Shown here: positions 49,948 through 58,594 of the stretch, in pieces
Position numbering within the stretch: the stretch's first letter is position 1
Layout of the letters: every line of letters begins with the position of its first letter
Origin: VRUE01 sp963702955
GTDB taxonomy: Bacteria > Actinomycetota > Thermoleophilia > Solirubrobacterales > 70-9
Length of the DNA: 64,000 nt
Assembly (NCBI GenBank): GCA_963702955.1
Contig: OY969774.1
Coordinates: 1,116,001 to 1,180,000, forward strand
Direction: 5' to 3'
Notes under the pieces: generated by a model
Database searches by the model: none
The model's input: only the letters and a program-made list of their open reading frames with translations
What the model was told of the DNA's origin: nothing
Position numbers and translations under genes: made by a program

Positions 49948-51381
49948 ATGGCAACGCCAGAGGCAGTCGCAGAGAAAAAAGAGCTCGCCGGGATCAACGC
50001 CGACTACAAGGAGAAGTTCGGCTTCCACGATCCCGAGACCGGCTACGCCTACAAAGCGCCGAAGGGCCTCTCCCGCGAGGTGGTCGAATCGATCTCCGAG
50101 TACAAGCAGGAGCCGCAGTGGATGCGCGACTTCCGGCTGAAGGCGCTGGAGCACTTCGAATCGCGCCCGACCCCGGCCTGGGGCGGCAACCTCGGCCAGA
50201 TCGACTTCGACGACATCCACTACTTCGTCCGCGCCTCCGACAAGAACAGCCGCGACTGGAGCGAGGTCCCGGACGACATCAAAAACACCTTCGACCGGCT
50301 CGGCATCCCCGAGGCGGAGCGCAAATTCCTCTCCGGGGTCGGCGCCCAGTACGAGTCGGAGGTCGTCTACCACCAGGTCAACGAGAAGCTCGAGGCCCAG
50401 GGCGTGATCTTCACCGACATGGACACGGCGCTGCGCGAGCACGAGGACCTGCTGCGCGAGTACTGGGCGACGGTGATCCCGGCCAACGACAACAAACTGG
50501 CGGCGCTCAACTCCGCCGTCTGGTCGGGCGGCTCCTTCGTCTACGTTCCCGCCGGGGTCAAGGTCGAGATGCCGCTGCAGGCCTACTTCCGGATCAACAC
50601 CGAGAACATGGGCCAGTTCGAGCGGACGCTGATCATCTGCGAGGAGGGCGCTGACGTCCACTACATCGAGGGCTGCACGGCGCCGGTCTACTCAACCGAC
50701 TCGCTGCACTCGGCAGTGGTCGAGATCGTCTGCAAGCCCAGCTCCCGGGTCCGCTACACGACCGTCCAGAACTGGTCGCAGAACGTCTACAACCTGGTCA
50801 CCAAGCGCGCGATCGCGCAGGAGAAGGCGACGATGGAGTGGGTCGACTGCAACCTCGGCTCGAAGTTGACGATGAAGTACCCGTCGATCTACCTGCTCGG
50901 GCCCGAAGCGCACGGCGAGATCCTCTCGATCGCCTTCGCCGGTCAGGGCCAGCACCAGGACGCCGGCGGCAAGATCATCCACGCGGCGCCGCGGACCTCG
51001 TCCTCGATCTTCTCCAAGTCGATCTCCAAGGACGGTGGCCGGGCGACCTACCGCGGCCTGCTCGAAGTCGCCGACGGGGCGAGCGAATCGCGCTCGAAGG
51101 TGGTCTGCGACGCGCTGCTGCTCGACGAGGACTCGCGCTCTGACACCTACCCGACGATCCGGATCGACGAGAACGACGCCGACGTCGGCCACGAGGCGAC
51201 CGTCTCGAAGATCGGCGACGAGCAGGTCTTCTACCTGCAGAGCCACGGGCTCGACGAGGAGGAGGCCTCGAAGATGATCGTCAACGGCTTCATCGAGCCG
51301 GTCACCAAGGAGCTGCCGATGGAGTACGCGGTCGAGCTCAACCGCCTGATCGAGCTGCAGATGGAGGGCTCGATTGGCTGA
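49948..51381 (+). CDS. sufB: SufB, Fe-S scaffold subunit
   Basis: A 477-residue beta-helix protein of the SufBCD complex. Conserved segments include YVPAGVKVEMPLQAYFRIN, VHYIEGCTAPVYSTDSLHSA and the C-terminal EATVSKIGDEQVFYLQSHGL. It assembles the nascent cluster with SufD and SufC. The start follows the ferredoxin stop by 6 nt. Confidence 0.97.
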   Translation: MATPEAVAEKKELAGINADYKEKFGFHDPETGYAYKAPKGLSREVVESISEYKQEPQWMRDFRLKALEHFESRPTPAWGGNLGQIDFDDIHYFVRASDKNSRDWSEVPDDIKNTFDRLGIPEAERKFLSGVGAQYESEVVYHQVNEKLEAQGVIFTDMDTALREHEDLLREYWATVIPANDNKLAALNSAVWSGGSFVYVPAGVKVEMPLQAYFRINTENMGQFERTLIICEEGADVHYIEGCTAPVYSTDSLHSAVVEIVCKPSSRVRYTTVQNWSQNVYNLVTKRAIAQEKATMEWVDCNLGSKLTMKYPSIYLLGPEAHGEILSIAFAGQGQHQDAGGKIIHAAPRTSSSIFSKSISKDGGRATYRGLLEVADGASESRSKVVCDALLLDEDSRSDTYPTIRIDENDADVGHEATVSKIGDEQVFYLQSHGLDEEEASKMIVNGFIEPVTKELPMEYAVELNRLIELQMEGSIG

Positions 51382-52534
51382 GCTGGCGACCGAACCGACC
51401 TGGTTGGAGGAGAGGCGCCGGCGGGGCGCCTCTCTCGCGCAGAGCCTCCCCCTGCCCGACCAGAAGGCGAAGGGCTGGGAATTCACCGACCTCGCCGGGC
51501 TGGAGATCGACTCCTACGCGGAGGCGAGCCCCGCCGCTTCGATCGAGGGCGCCGAGGGCGCGACGGTGCTGCCCCTGACGGCGGCGCTCGAGTCCCACGG
51601 CGAGCTGCTGCACGAGCGGCTCGGCTCGCTGGTCCCGATCGAGGACCCGTTCGTCGCCCGCAACGAGGCCGGCTGGCGCGACGGCGTCCTCGTCCACGTG
51701 CCGCGCGGCGTCAGGCTGGCGGAGCCGATCCGGGTCGAGCTGCCGCTCGACGAGAACGGAGCGGCGATCGCCTGGCGAACCGTCGTCGTCCTCGAGGAGG
51801 GCGCCGAGGCGGAGGTCTGGGAGCACTGGTCCTCGCCGGGCGACGAGATCGATGCGCTGCTCAACACGGTGGTCGAGCTGCACGTCGGCCAGGCGGCGAC
51901 GCTGCGCTACATCGCCACCCAGGACGTCTCCGAGCGGGCCTGGGTCTTCTCCAGCCAGCGCGCTGAGGTCGGTCGCGACGCCCGCCTCGACTGGACCGCG
52001 CTCGGCTTCGGCTCGGGCCGCGGCAAGGTGCGGATGGAGACCAGGCTGGCCGGCCCGGGCTCCGAGGCGCGGGTGACCGGCGGCTACGCCGGCGGTCCCG
52101 GACAGCACCTCGACTACGACACGCTGCAGGAGCACGCGGCGCCGAACACCTTCTCCGACCTTGCCTTCCGCGGCGTGCTCGCCGCCGGGGCGACGGCCGT
52201 CTGGCGGGGGATGATCCGGGTCAACCCCGGCGCCCAGGGAACCGACGCCTTCCAGGAGAGTCGCAACCTGCTGCTCTCCCCCGACGCCCACGCCGACGCG
52301 ATCCCGGGCCTGGAGATCGAGGCCGACGACGTGCGCTGCACCCACGCCGCGGCGATCGCCCAGATCGACCGCGAGCAGCTCTTCTACCTGACCTCGCGCG
52401 GCCTCGACGCGGCGGCGGCGAAGCAGATCATCGTCGAGGGCTTCCTCGAGTCGCTGGTCGAGCGCCTCGCCGAGGGCCCTGTCCGGGACGAGGTCTCGGA
52501 CGCGCTGGCGAGCAGGCTCGCCGAGATCCTCTAG
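51374..52534 (+). CDS. sufD: SufD, Fe-S scaffold subunit
   Basis: A 386-residue paralogue of SufB with the same beta-helix and a C-terminal segment CTHAAAIAQIDREQLFYLTS, which carries the SufD histidine. TTG 51374 overlaps the sufB stop by 8 nt. It completes the SufBCD complex with SufC encoded upstream at 44110. Confidence 0.95.
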   Translation: MAELATEPTWLEERRRRGASLAQSLPLPDQKAKGWEFTDLAGLEIDSYAEASPAASIEGAEGATVLPLTAALESHGELLHERLGSLVPIEDPFVARNEAGWRDGVLVHVPRGVRLAEPIRVELPLDENGAAIAWRTVVVLEEGAEAEVWEHWSSPGDEIDALLNTVVELHVGQAATLRYIATQDVSERAWVFSSQRAEVGRDARLDWTALGFGSGRGKVRMETRLAGPGSEARVTGGYAGGPGQHLDYDTLQEHAAPNTFSDLAFRGVLAAGATAVWRGMIRVNPGAQGTDAFQESRNLLLSPDAHADAIPGLEIEADDVRCTHAAAIAQIDREQLFYLTSRGLDAAAAKQIIVEGFLESLVERLAEGPVRDEVSDALASRLAEIL

Positions 52535-52730
52535 GCCGGAAGAGCCTCAAACAGCCAGGGCCGCCGGCGTGGCTGAGTTTGCCGACGGCCCCAGTGTTTA
52601 TGGGGAGAGGGATCGGAGTCCGATCCATGATTCGCAACCTCTGCCCAAGTCAACCAGCGCGGGCATAGCCGGGCATCGGTAGAAAACCGAGCATTTGGCG
52701 GCAAATCGCCGCGGATTCCGGATCGAATCG
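52535..52730. other. 196-nt structured intergenic region
   Basis: No credible gene. Several hairpins are visible: 52558-52591 (see terminator); GGATCGGA/TCCGATCC at about 52610-52626; TCGGT/ACCGA near 52680; and ATTTG/CAAAT near 52700. It is AT-richer than its surroundings. It could hold a small RNA, but no known family is recognised. Confidence 0.35.
52558..52591. terminator. Hairpin between convergent sufD and CADD-like gene
   Basis: GGGCCGCCGGC (52558-52568) pairs with GCCGACGGCCC (52581-52591) with one mismatch and a 12-nt loop, 23 nt after the sufD stop. A plausible terminator for sufD and perhaps for the minus-strand gene. Confidence 0.6.
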
Positions 52731-53360
52731 CTAGACGACGGGCGGGGACACGCCGTCGAGCAGGCGCCAGTTGGCCTCGAAGGCCGACTCGGCGGCGGCG
52801 ACCAGGGCGTCCGGATCGGCGCCGTCGAGGTGCGCCTCGATCAGCGAGCGGCCCTCGGCGGCGTGCTCGACGTCGGCCTTCTCGTGCACCCGGAAATACT
52901 CGTTGCCGGGCCCGTCGCCGATCCCGTAGTGCGCGGCGAGGCCCTGGCGCTTGGTCTCGGAGATCGCCGGCTGGCCGCTCTCGATCGCGTAGAGGCGGAC
53001 GAGCTGGGAAAGCCGGTCGCCATCAGCGGTCCAGGCGTCGACGCAGCCTTTGGTCTCCGGCCTGGGGGCGGCGGCGACCTCGCCCCCGACCGCCTCGACG
53101 AAGCCGTCCCAGAGGGCGATGTGGGCCTCCTCCTCCTCGGCGTGACGGCGCAGCTCGGCGCGCTCGGCCTCGGGCGCCGACTCGGCGACGGCGGCGCTGA
53201 GACGGGCGATCGCGGCGGTCGCGTGGCGGTACTGGCCGGAGTAGGCGGCCAGCTCCTCGCGGCTCAGCTCGCCGGCCGACCAGCGCTGGTAGAAGGGATG
53301 CTCGAGCACGTTCCAGCGGGCGCGAGCCTGCTCAATCCTCTGCCAAACGTCGTTGCTCAC
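52731..53360 (-). CDS. CADD/PqqC-like diiron oxygenase, possible pABA synthase
   Basis: A 209-residue all-helical protein of the heme-oxygenase-like/TenA fold. Comparing from memory with chlamydial CADD, an ungapped offset of 15 residues places Glu66, His73, Glu127, His159, Asp163 and His166 on the CADD metal ligands, and Lys137 on the essential lysine. CADD-type proteins make p-aminobenzoate by a self-sacrificing reaction. GTG 53360 is supported by GGAGG upstream. An alternative is another TenA-like or iron-containing redox protein. Confidence 0.8.
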   Translation of the reverse strand: MSNDVWQRIEQARARWNVLEHPFYQRWSAGELSREELAAYSGQYRHATAAIARLSAAVAESAPEAERAELRRHAEEEEAHIALWDGFVEAVGGEVAAAPRPETKGCVDAWTADGDRLSQLVRLYAIESGQPAISETKRQGLAAHYGIGDGPGNEYFRVHEKADVEHAAEGRSLIEAHLDGADPDALVAAAESAFEANWRLLDGVSPPVV

Positions 53361-53400
53361 TGGGGCCTCCTCGATTCGCCGGTTTGAGGGACGTGCCGGT

Positions 53401-53428
53401 GATTGACCGCCCAATATGGTGGTTAATC
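53401..53428. promoter_or_regulatory. Inverted repeat in the divergent spacer
   Basis: GATTGACCGCC (53401-53411) and GGTGGTTAATC (53418-53428) are inverted with 9 of 11 positions matching around CAATAT. It lies between two divergent genes, so one regulator might control both. TTGACC inside it could be a -35 element. Confidence 0.45.
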
Positions 53429-53478
53429 CCCGGCGCGTCTGTATCGCGAGCGCAGGATAACGTCCGCCGCCGCTGCCG

Positions 53479-54300
53479 ATGCGCCCCGAGAGAGAGAACA
53501 TCGCCGCCCCCGACCTGCCGGAGGGGATCGAGTGGGTCGGCGAGGCTCCGCGGTCGATGCCGGTGGCGACCGCGGCCGGCCCGGTCCTCGTCCACTTCCT
53601 CGACTTCGCCCAGCTCAACAGCGTACGCACCCTGCCTTACATCGCCGAGTGGTCGCGCCGCTACGGCGAGCACGGGCTGACGACGATCGGCGTGCAGGCG
53701 CCGCGCTTCCCGTTCGGAGCGGACCGCGACGCCGTCGCGAACGGGCTCGAACAGCTCGGGGTCGAGTTCCCGGTCGCGATCGACGCCGATCGCCGCCTCT
53801 GGCACGCCTACGGCTGCGAGGGCTGGCCCAGCCTCTTCCTCTGGAAGACGGGAGGCGCGCTCGCCTGGTTCCACTTCGGCGAGGGCGAGTACCGGGCGAC
53901 CGAGGAGGCGATCCAAGACGAGCTGCGCGAGTCCGACGCCCTCCGCGACCTCCCGGCCCCGATGGCGCCCCTCCGCCCCACCGACGCCCCGGGCGCCAAG
54001 GTCATGCCCCCGACAGAGGAGATCTTCCCCGGCGGCTCCTGGGAGCGCCCGTGGGTCGCCGGAGAGGATGGCGATTCCTTGCCGATCCCCTACGAAGCCG
54101 GCGGCGCCTTCGCCACGGTCGAGGGCAAGGGCCAACTCAACATCGCTCTCGACGGCACCGAGCTCCCGCCTATCGCCGTCGAAGCACCGGCCCTCTACAC
54201 CCTGGCCGAGCACAAGCGCCACGAGCAACACCAGCTACTCCTGAAAGCTGACCCAGGCCTCCGAATCTGGTCCGTCAGTTTCTCGGCAGGCTTGCCGTAG
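53479..54300 (+). CDS. Redoxin-fold protein without the CxxC site
   Basis: A 273-residue protein with a thioredoxin/TlpA-like domain (about 30-150: VLVHFLDFAQLNSVRTLPYI, then TTIGVQAPRFPFG and GWPSLFLWKTGG) and a C-terminal beta domain ending in a jelly-roll-like segment (AEHKRHEQHQLLL). At the usual WCxxC position the sequence is FAQLNSV, so the redox pair is gone. The C-terminal part resembles the DipZ C-terminal carbohydrate-binding domain. Its function is unknown. Confidence 0.7.
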   Translation: MRPERENIAAPDLPEGIEWVGEAPRSMPVATAAGPVLVHFLDFAQLNSVRTLPYIAEWSRRYGEHGLTTIGVQAPRFPFGADRDAVANGLEQLGVEFPVAIDADRRLWHAYGCEGWPSLFLWKTGGALAWFHFGEGEYRATEEAIQDELRESDALRDLPAPMAPLRPTDAPGAKVMPPTEEIFPGGSWERPWVAGEDGDSLPIPYEAGGAFATVEGKGQLNIALDGTELPPIAVEAPALYTLAEHKRHEQHQLLLKADPGLRIWSVSFSAGLP

Positions 54301-54304
54301 CTGA

Positions 54305-54417
54305 GGGGGAGTGGGGTACTGCTCCCCGCGGCTTGTACTTTTTCCGAAATCCCGTCCTCGGACGGACACCCACTGTCTTCGGAAAAAGTTGAGCGGGGAG
54401 TAGTGCCCCACTCCCCC
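54305..54417. terminator. 113-nt nested hairpin between convergent genes
   Basis: Three nested stems: 25-nt outer arms 54305-54329 and 54393-54417 (complementary apart from two G-U-type pairs), 12-bp perfect inner arms 54337-54348 and 54378-54389, and a CCGTCC/GGACGG stem at 54352-54365. It starts 4 nt after the redoxin stop and touches the ispH stop. It looks like a bidirectional terminator, unusually long. Confidence 0.8.
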
Positions 54418-55385
54418 TACACCGCGGCCTGTTGCGCCTCGCGAATCTCCTTCGGCAGCATGAACCGAACGTCCTCATGCACCGTCCGCAACTCGGAAAC
54501 CTCGCCGGCCCCGCGCTCCCGGAAAAACTCGACCAACCGCTCCACCAGCTCCTCCGGCGCGCTCGCCCCGGAGGTGATGCCGACCGTCTCGACCCCGCCC
54601 AGCCACTCCTCGCGCACCTGGGTGTGATTGTCGATCAGATGCGAGGCGGCGCCGTGCTCGCGCGCCACCTCGACCAGGCGGTTGGAGTTGGAGGAGTTGG
54701 TCGAGCCGATCACCAGCACCAGGTCGCACTCGCGGGCGAGCTGCTTGACGGCGATCTGGCGGTTGGTCGTCGCGTAACAGATGTCGTCGGACTTGGAGCT
54801 GACGATCGCCGGGAACTTGGCCCGCAGCGCGGCGATGATCTCCGCCGTCTCGTCAACCGAGAGGGTGGTCTGGGTGATGAACGCGACCCGCTCGGGATCG
54901 GGCACCTCGAGCGCAGCCACCTCGTCCACGGTCTGCACCAGGACGATGCTCTCGGGCGCCTCGCCGGTGGTCCCTTCGACCTCCTCGTGGCCCTCGTGTC
55001 CGATCATCACGATCGCGTAGCCGTCGGCGGCGAAGCGGCGCGCCTCGACGTGGACCTTGGTGACCAGCGGGCAGGTGGCGTCGATCGTCCGCAGGCTGCG
55101 CGCCGCGGCGTTCTCGTGCACGGCGGGGGCCACGCCGTGGGCCGAGAAGACGACCATCTCGCCCTCCGGCACCTCGGTCTCCTGCTCGACGAAGATCGCG
55201 CCCCGCTTCGCAAGCTCCTCGACCACGTGCTTGTTGTGGACGATCTCCTTGCGGACGTAGACCGGCGCCCCGTGCAGGTCCAGCGCCCGCTCGACCGTCT
55301 CGACGGCGCGGTCGACGCCGGCGCAGTAGCCGCGCGGGGCGGCGAGCAGGACCCTTTTCGGGGCCACGGTTGCGGTGGAAGCCAT
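54417..55385 (-). CDS. ispH: 4-hydroxy-3-methylbut-2-enyl diphosphate reductase
   Basis: IspH carries out the last step of the MEP isoprenoid pathway. The 322-residue [4Fe-4S] enzyme has the three cluster cysteines in PRGYCAGVDRA, IDATCPLVTKVH and DDICYATTNRQ, and HGV and SNSNRL substrate-binding motifs. ATG 55385 follows -10-like TACCCT by 7 nt. It diverges from the WS/DGAT gene. Confidence 0.96.
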   Translation of the reverse strand: MASTATVAPKRVLLAAPRGYCAGVDRAVETVERALDLHGAPVYVRKEIVHNKHVVEELAKRGAIFVEQETEVPEGEMVVFSAHGVAPAVHENAAARSLRTIDATCPLVTKVHVEARRFAADGYAIVMIGHEGHEEVEGTTGEAPESIVLVQTVDEVAALEVPDPERVAFITQTTLSVDETAEIIAALRAKFPAIVSSKSDDICYATTNRQIAVKQLARECDLVLVIGSTNSSNSNRLVEVAREHGAASHLIDNHTQVREEWLGGVETVGITSGASAPEELVERLVEFFRERGAGEVSELRTVHEDVRFMLPKEIREAQQAAV

Positions 55386-55420
55386 CGTCACCAGGGTACC
55401 GGTGCAGCTAGCCTTGCAGG

Positions 55421-56836
55421 ATGAACGACGCCGCCGGCCATCTCGAGCGCCTTACCGCGGTCAACGCCTCGTTCCTGACCAACGAGGGCTCGTCCAGCCA
55501 CATGCACATCGGCGGGCTACTGATCTTCGAGGGCCCGCCGCCGCGCTACGTCAACCTGGTCGAGCACGTGCGGGGTCGGCTGGACCAGGTGCCGCGCTTC
55601 CGCCAGCGGCTCGTCGTGCCGCCGCTGGAGGCCGGCCGGCCCCTCTGGGCCGACGACGTCAACTTCAACCTCAGCTACCACATCCGCCACACCGCGCTGC
55701 CCGATCCGGGCGGCGAGGCAGAGCTGAAACGGCTCGCCGCCCGCGTCTTCTCGCAACGGCTCGACCGCTCCAAGCCGCTCTGGGAGATGTGGCTCGTGCA
55801 GGGCCTGGAGCGGGACCGCTTTGCGTTGCTGACCAAGACCCACCACGCGGCGGTCAACGGCATCGCCGGCGTCAACATCGGCACCGTCCTCTTCGACCTC
55901 GAGCCGGTGCCCGAGCCGGCGCCGGTCGAGGACGGCTGGGTGCCGGCGGCGACGCCGAGCACCACCCAGCTGATCGCCCGCGGGGCCACCGACGCGGCGG
56001 CGATGCCGGTCAAGCTGGCCGAGCGGGCTGCGGCGGCGGTGCGCCACCCGGAGACCGCCGCGCGGCGGGTGGTCGAGGCGTTGGAGGGGCTCGGCGAGGT
56101 GTTCGGCGGCTTCGCCGATCCGGCCCCGGACGTGCCGCTCAACCAGCCGATCGGGCCGCACCGGCGCTTCACCTGGGCGCGCTCGGAGCTGGCGACCTTC
56201 AAGCGGATCAAGGACACCTTCGGCGGCACGGTCAACGACGTGGTGCTGGCGGTCGTCACCGGGGCGCTGCGCGGGTGGCTGCACGAGCGCGGCATCCGCA
56301 CCGAGGGGCTGGAGCTGCGGGCGCTGGTCCCGGTCTCGATCCGCACCGCCGACGAGCGCGGCGAGCTGGGCAACAAACTCGCGGCGATGCGCGGCCCGCT
56401 GCCGGTCTACGTCGAGGACCCGGTGCGGCGGCTGCGCGTGGTCAGCGAGCAGATGGAAGGGCTGAAGCGATCGAAGCAGGCGCTCGGCGCCGAAGTGATC
56501 TCCCGCTTCAACGACTTCGCCCCGCCGACCCTGCTCGCCCAGGCTGCGCGGATCAACTTCTCGACCCGCCTGTTCAACATGATCGTCACCAACGTGCCCG
56601 GGCCGCAGCAGCCGCTTTACGTCCTCGGCCGCGAACTGGAAGAGATCTTCCCGGTCGCCTTCCTGCCCGAGAACCACGCGCTGGCGGTGGCGATCATGAG
56701 CTACAACGGCCGTATCTGCTTCGGCCTGCTCGCCGACTACGACTCGATGGAAGACGTCGAAACGATCGCCCGCGGGCTCGACGAGTCGCTGGCCGAGCTG
56801 GAGCAGGCCGCGGTGGCCGCTTCGACGCCGGCCTGA
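55421..56836 (+). CDS. WS/DGAT-family acyltransferase, altered active site
   Basis: A 471-residue wax ester synthase/diacylglycerol acyltransferase-like protein. The active-site motif HHxxxDG reads HHAAVNG at 141-147, so Asp is Asn. Other segments include NDVVLAVVTGALRGWL, RALVPVSIR and TNVPGPQQPLYVLG, as in the family. The His-His pair is intact, so activity may be preserved. -10-like TAGCCT lies before ATG. Confidence 0.9.
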   Translation: MNDAAGHLERLTAVNASFLTNEGSSSHMHIGGLLIFEGPPPRYVNLVEHVRGRLDQVPRFRQRLVVPPLEAGRPLWADDVNFNLSYHIRHTALPDPGGEAELKRLAARVFSQRLDRSKPLWEMWLVQGLERDRFALLTKTHHAAVNGIAGVNIGTVLFDLEPVPEPAPVEDGWVPAATPSTTQLIARGATDAAAMPVKLAERAAAAVRHPETAARRVVEALEGLGEVFGGFADPAPDVPLNQPIGPHRRFTWARSELATFKRIKDTFGGTVNDVVLAVVTGALRGWLHERGIRTEGLELRALVPVSIRTADERGELGNKLAAMRGPLPVYVEDPVRRLRVVSEQMEGLKRSKQALGAEVISRFNDFAPPTLLAQAARINFSTRLFNMIVTNVPGPQQPLYVLGRELEEIFPVAFLPENHALAVAIMSYNGRICFGLLADYDSMEDVETIARGLDESLAELEQAAVAASTPA

Positions 56837-56851
56837 CTGAGAAGCCGAGAG

Positions 56852-56912
56852 CTTTGAAAGCCCAGCGACAATCCCAAGAATCTTTGAAAGAAAAAAGCGA
56901 TATCTTTCAAAG
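56852..56912 (+). promoter_or_regulatory. Three CTTTGAAAG boxes upstream of fic
   Basis: CTTTGAAAG occurs at 56852-56860 and 56882-56890 (exactly 30 nt apart), and the inverse CTTTCAAAG at 56904-56912, next to ATG 56915. The outer pair extends to AGCTTTGAAAG / CTTTCAAAGCT, an 11-bp inverted repeat. TATCTT (56901-56906) is the likely -10. The Fic protein has a C-terminal winged helix and may bind here. Confidence 0.6.
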
Positions 56913-56914
56913 CT

Positions 56915-58048
56915 ATGGATGTGCGGCGGTTCACCAAAAGCGCCGGCGGAACGCTGCTCCAGGCACCCGAGGGATACCCGGCATTCGTTCCGGAACGAGC
57001 TCCACGGGAGCTCGTTCTGTCCAACGCCTGCCTAGCCGCCCTTGACGAGGCTTCCAACCGCCTGGGAATTCTGCAGGGAATCGGGCGCCAGATCCGCAAT
57101 CCCCATCTGCTGATCTCCCCATACATGAGCAGAGAGGCGGTTCTCAGCTCTCGCATCGAGGGAACGCAGACCACCATGTCAGACGTTTACGCCGCCGACC
57201 TCGGACAGCAGGAGCTGATCCAAGCACCTGACGTTCGAGAGGTTCGCAACTACAGAGAGGCCCATCGCCTTGGGCTGAACTCGAAGCTCCCGCTCAGCCT
57301 CCGGCTCATCCGCAACCTCCACGGACAGTTGATGAAGGGTGTGCGCGGACAGGAGCGCCATCCCGGTGAGTTCCGCACCTATCAGAACTTCATAGGAGCG
57401 ATGACGGGCGCCGAAGCTACCTATGTGCCGCCCCCGGTCCCCGAGATGCAAAGCCTGCTCGACGACTTCGAACGTTTCCTGCACGAGGACTCTCTCCGAC
57501 CTCTGGTCCAGGCGGCCGTCGTCCACTACCAGTTCGAGGCCATCCACCCGTTCGGCGACGGGAACGGTCGTGTCGGTCGTCTGCTCGTTCCCTTGTTCTT
57601 GCGCGATCGCGGACTGCTGCCACAGCCGCTTCTATATCTCTCTGCGTACTTCGAGCGCAGCCGAACCGACTACTACGACAAGCTCTTCAGAGTCAGTACC
57701 CATGGCGCCTGGGGCGAGTGGATTTGCTACTTCCTGACCGGCATCTCCACACAAGCCCAAGAGGCTGCGGATCTCGCCGATCGACTTCTGGCACTCCACA
57801 ATCGGTATCGAGAGGACCTGCAGGCTAAGCACGTCACGGCCAATGTGCTGGCGCTGATCGATGCCTTGTTCGAGAATCCACTCATTTACACGAGCCGGGC
57901 GGAGTCCGTCCTCGGGGTCAGCGCGCCGACCGCGCGCGCCACGATCAGAACCCTCGAGGAGCACGGAATTCTGCGCGAGATCACCGACCGGAGCTGGCGG
58001 AAGATCTACCAGGCCGACGAGATCTATGCGCTGCTGCGAGGCGGATAG
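56915..58048 (+). CDS. Fic-family AMP transferase with winged-helix end
   Basis: A 377-residue protein with an intact Fic motif HPFGDGNGRVGR beginning at His211 and the class-II inhibitory motif SSRIEG (Ser78, Glu82, Gly83) in the N-terminal part. The C-terminus (about 315-377) is a winged-helix domain. The protein should AMPylate a target when the inhibitory glutamate is displaced. Codon use is visibly less GC-biased than in its neighbours, which suggests acquisition. The promoter carries repeats. Confidence 0.93.
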   Translation: MDVRRFTKSAGGTLLQAPEGYPAFVPERAPRELVLSNACLAALDEASNRLGILQGIGRQIRNPHLLISPYMSREAVLSSRIEGTQTTMSDVYAADLGQQELIQAPDVREVRNYREAHRLGLNSKLPLSLRLIRNLHGQLMKGVRGQERHPGEFRTYQNFIGAMTGAEATYVPPPVPEMQSLLDDFERFLHEDSLRPLVQAAVVHYQFEAIHPFGDGNGRVGRLLVPLFLRDRGLLPQPLLYLSAYFERSRTDYYDKLFRVSTHGAWGEWICYFLTGISTQAQEAADLADRLLALHNRYREDLQAKHVTANVLALIDALFENPLIYTSRAESVLGVSAPTARATIRTLEEHGILREITDRSWRKIYQADEIYALLRGG

Positions 58049-58070
58049 GTCGCCCAACTAGGCTGTCAAC

Positions 58071-58547
58071 ATGCTCCTGCTCGTCCTCCTCTTCATCGTC
58101 GTCCCGATCGTCGAGCTGTACGTGATCATCCAGGTGGGCGAGTGGATCGGGGTGCTGCCGACCCTGGCGCTGCTGCTGGCCGACGCGCTGCTCGGCTCGC
58201 TGCTGCTGCGCCACCAGGGCCGCGGCGCCTGGCGCCGCTTCAACGCCGCGATCGGCGAAGGCCGCTTCCCCGCCCGCGAGGTCGCCGACGGCCTGATGAT
58301 CGCGATCGGCGGAACGCTGCTGCTGACGCCCGGCTTCGTTACCGACATCTTCGGCCTGATCTTCCTGATCCCACCGACCCGTGCGATCGTCAGGCGCCTC
58401 TCGCGCGCCTACTTCGCCCGGCGCTTCGTCGTCGTCGGCCTCGGAGGTACGCCGCCGACGGACGACCCCCCGTCGTCCCGGCGCGATTACGACTACGAGG
58501 CGACCGCCGAGGAGGTCGACGTAGACGACCGCCAGCTTCCCGGTTAA
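58071..58547 (+). CDS. FxsA family membrane protein
   Basis: A 158-residue protein with the FxsA pattern: an N-terminal helix LLLVLLFIVVPIVELYVIIQ, a second helix from VLPTLALLLADALLGSLLLR, a basic loop and LLLTPGFVTDIFGLIFLIPP. FxsA in E. coli relieves phage T7 exclusion by F; the general role is unknown. The acidic C-terminal tail is variable. -10-like TAGGCT is 7 nt upstream. Confidence 0.92.
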   Translation: MLLLVLLFIVVPIVELYVIIQVGEWIGVLPTLALLLADALLGSLLLRHQGRGAWRRFNAAIGEGRFPAREVADGLMIAIGGTLLLTPGFVTDIFGLIFLIPPTRAIVRRLSRAYFARRFVVVGLGGTPPTDDPPSSRRDYDYEATAEEVDVDDRQLPG

Positions 58548-58594
58548 GCTACTGCGGATTTCCTTGAACGAAACGAGGCGCTGGAGCGGTTCAG

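Noticed and set aside
52600..52700. tRNA or tmRNA gene in the sufD spacer
   Set aside because: The hairpins do not fit a cloverleaf and there is no T-loop GTTCRA with matching stem or CCA end.
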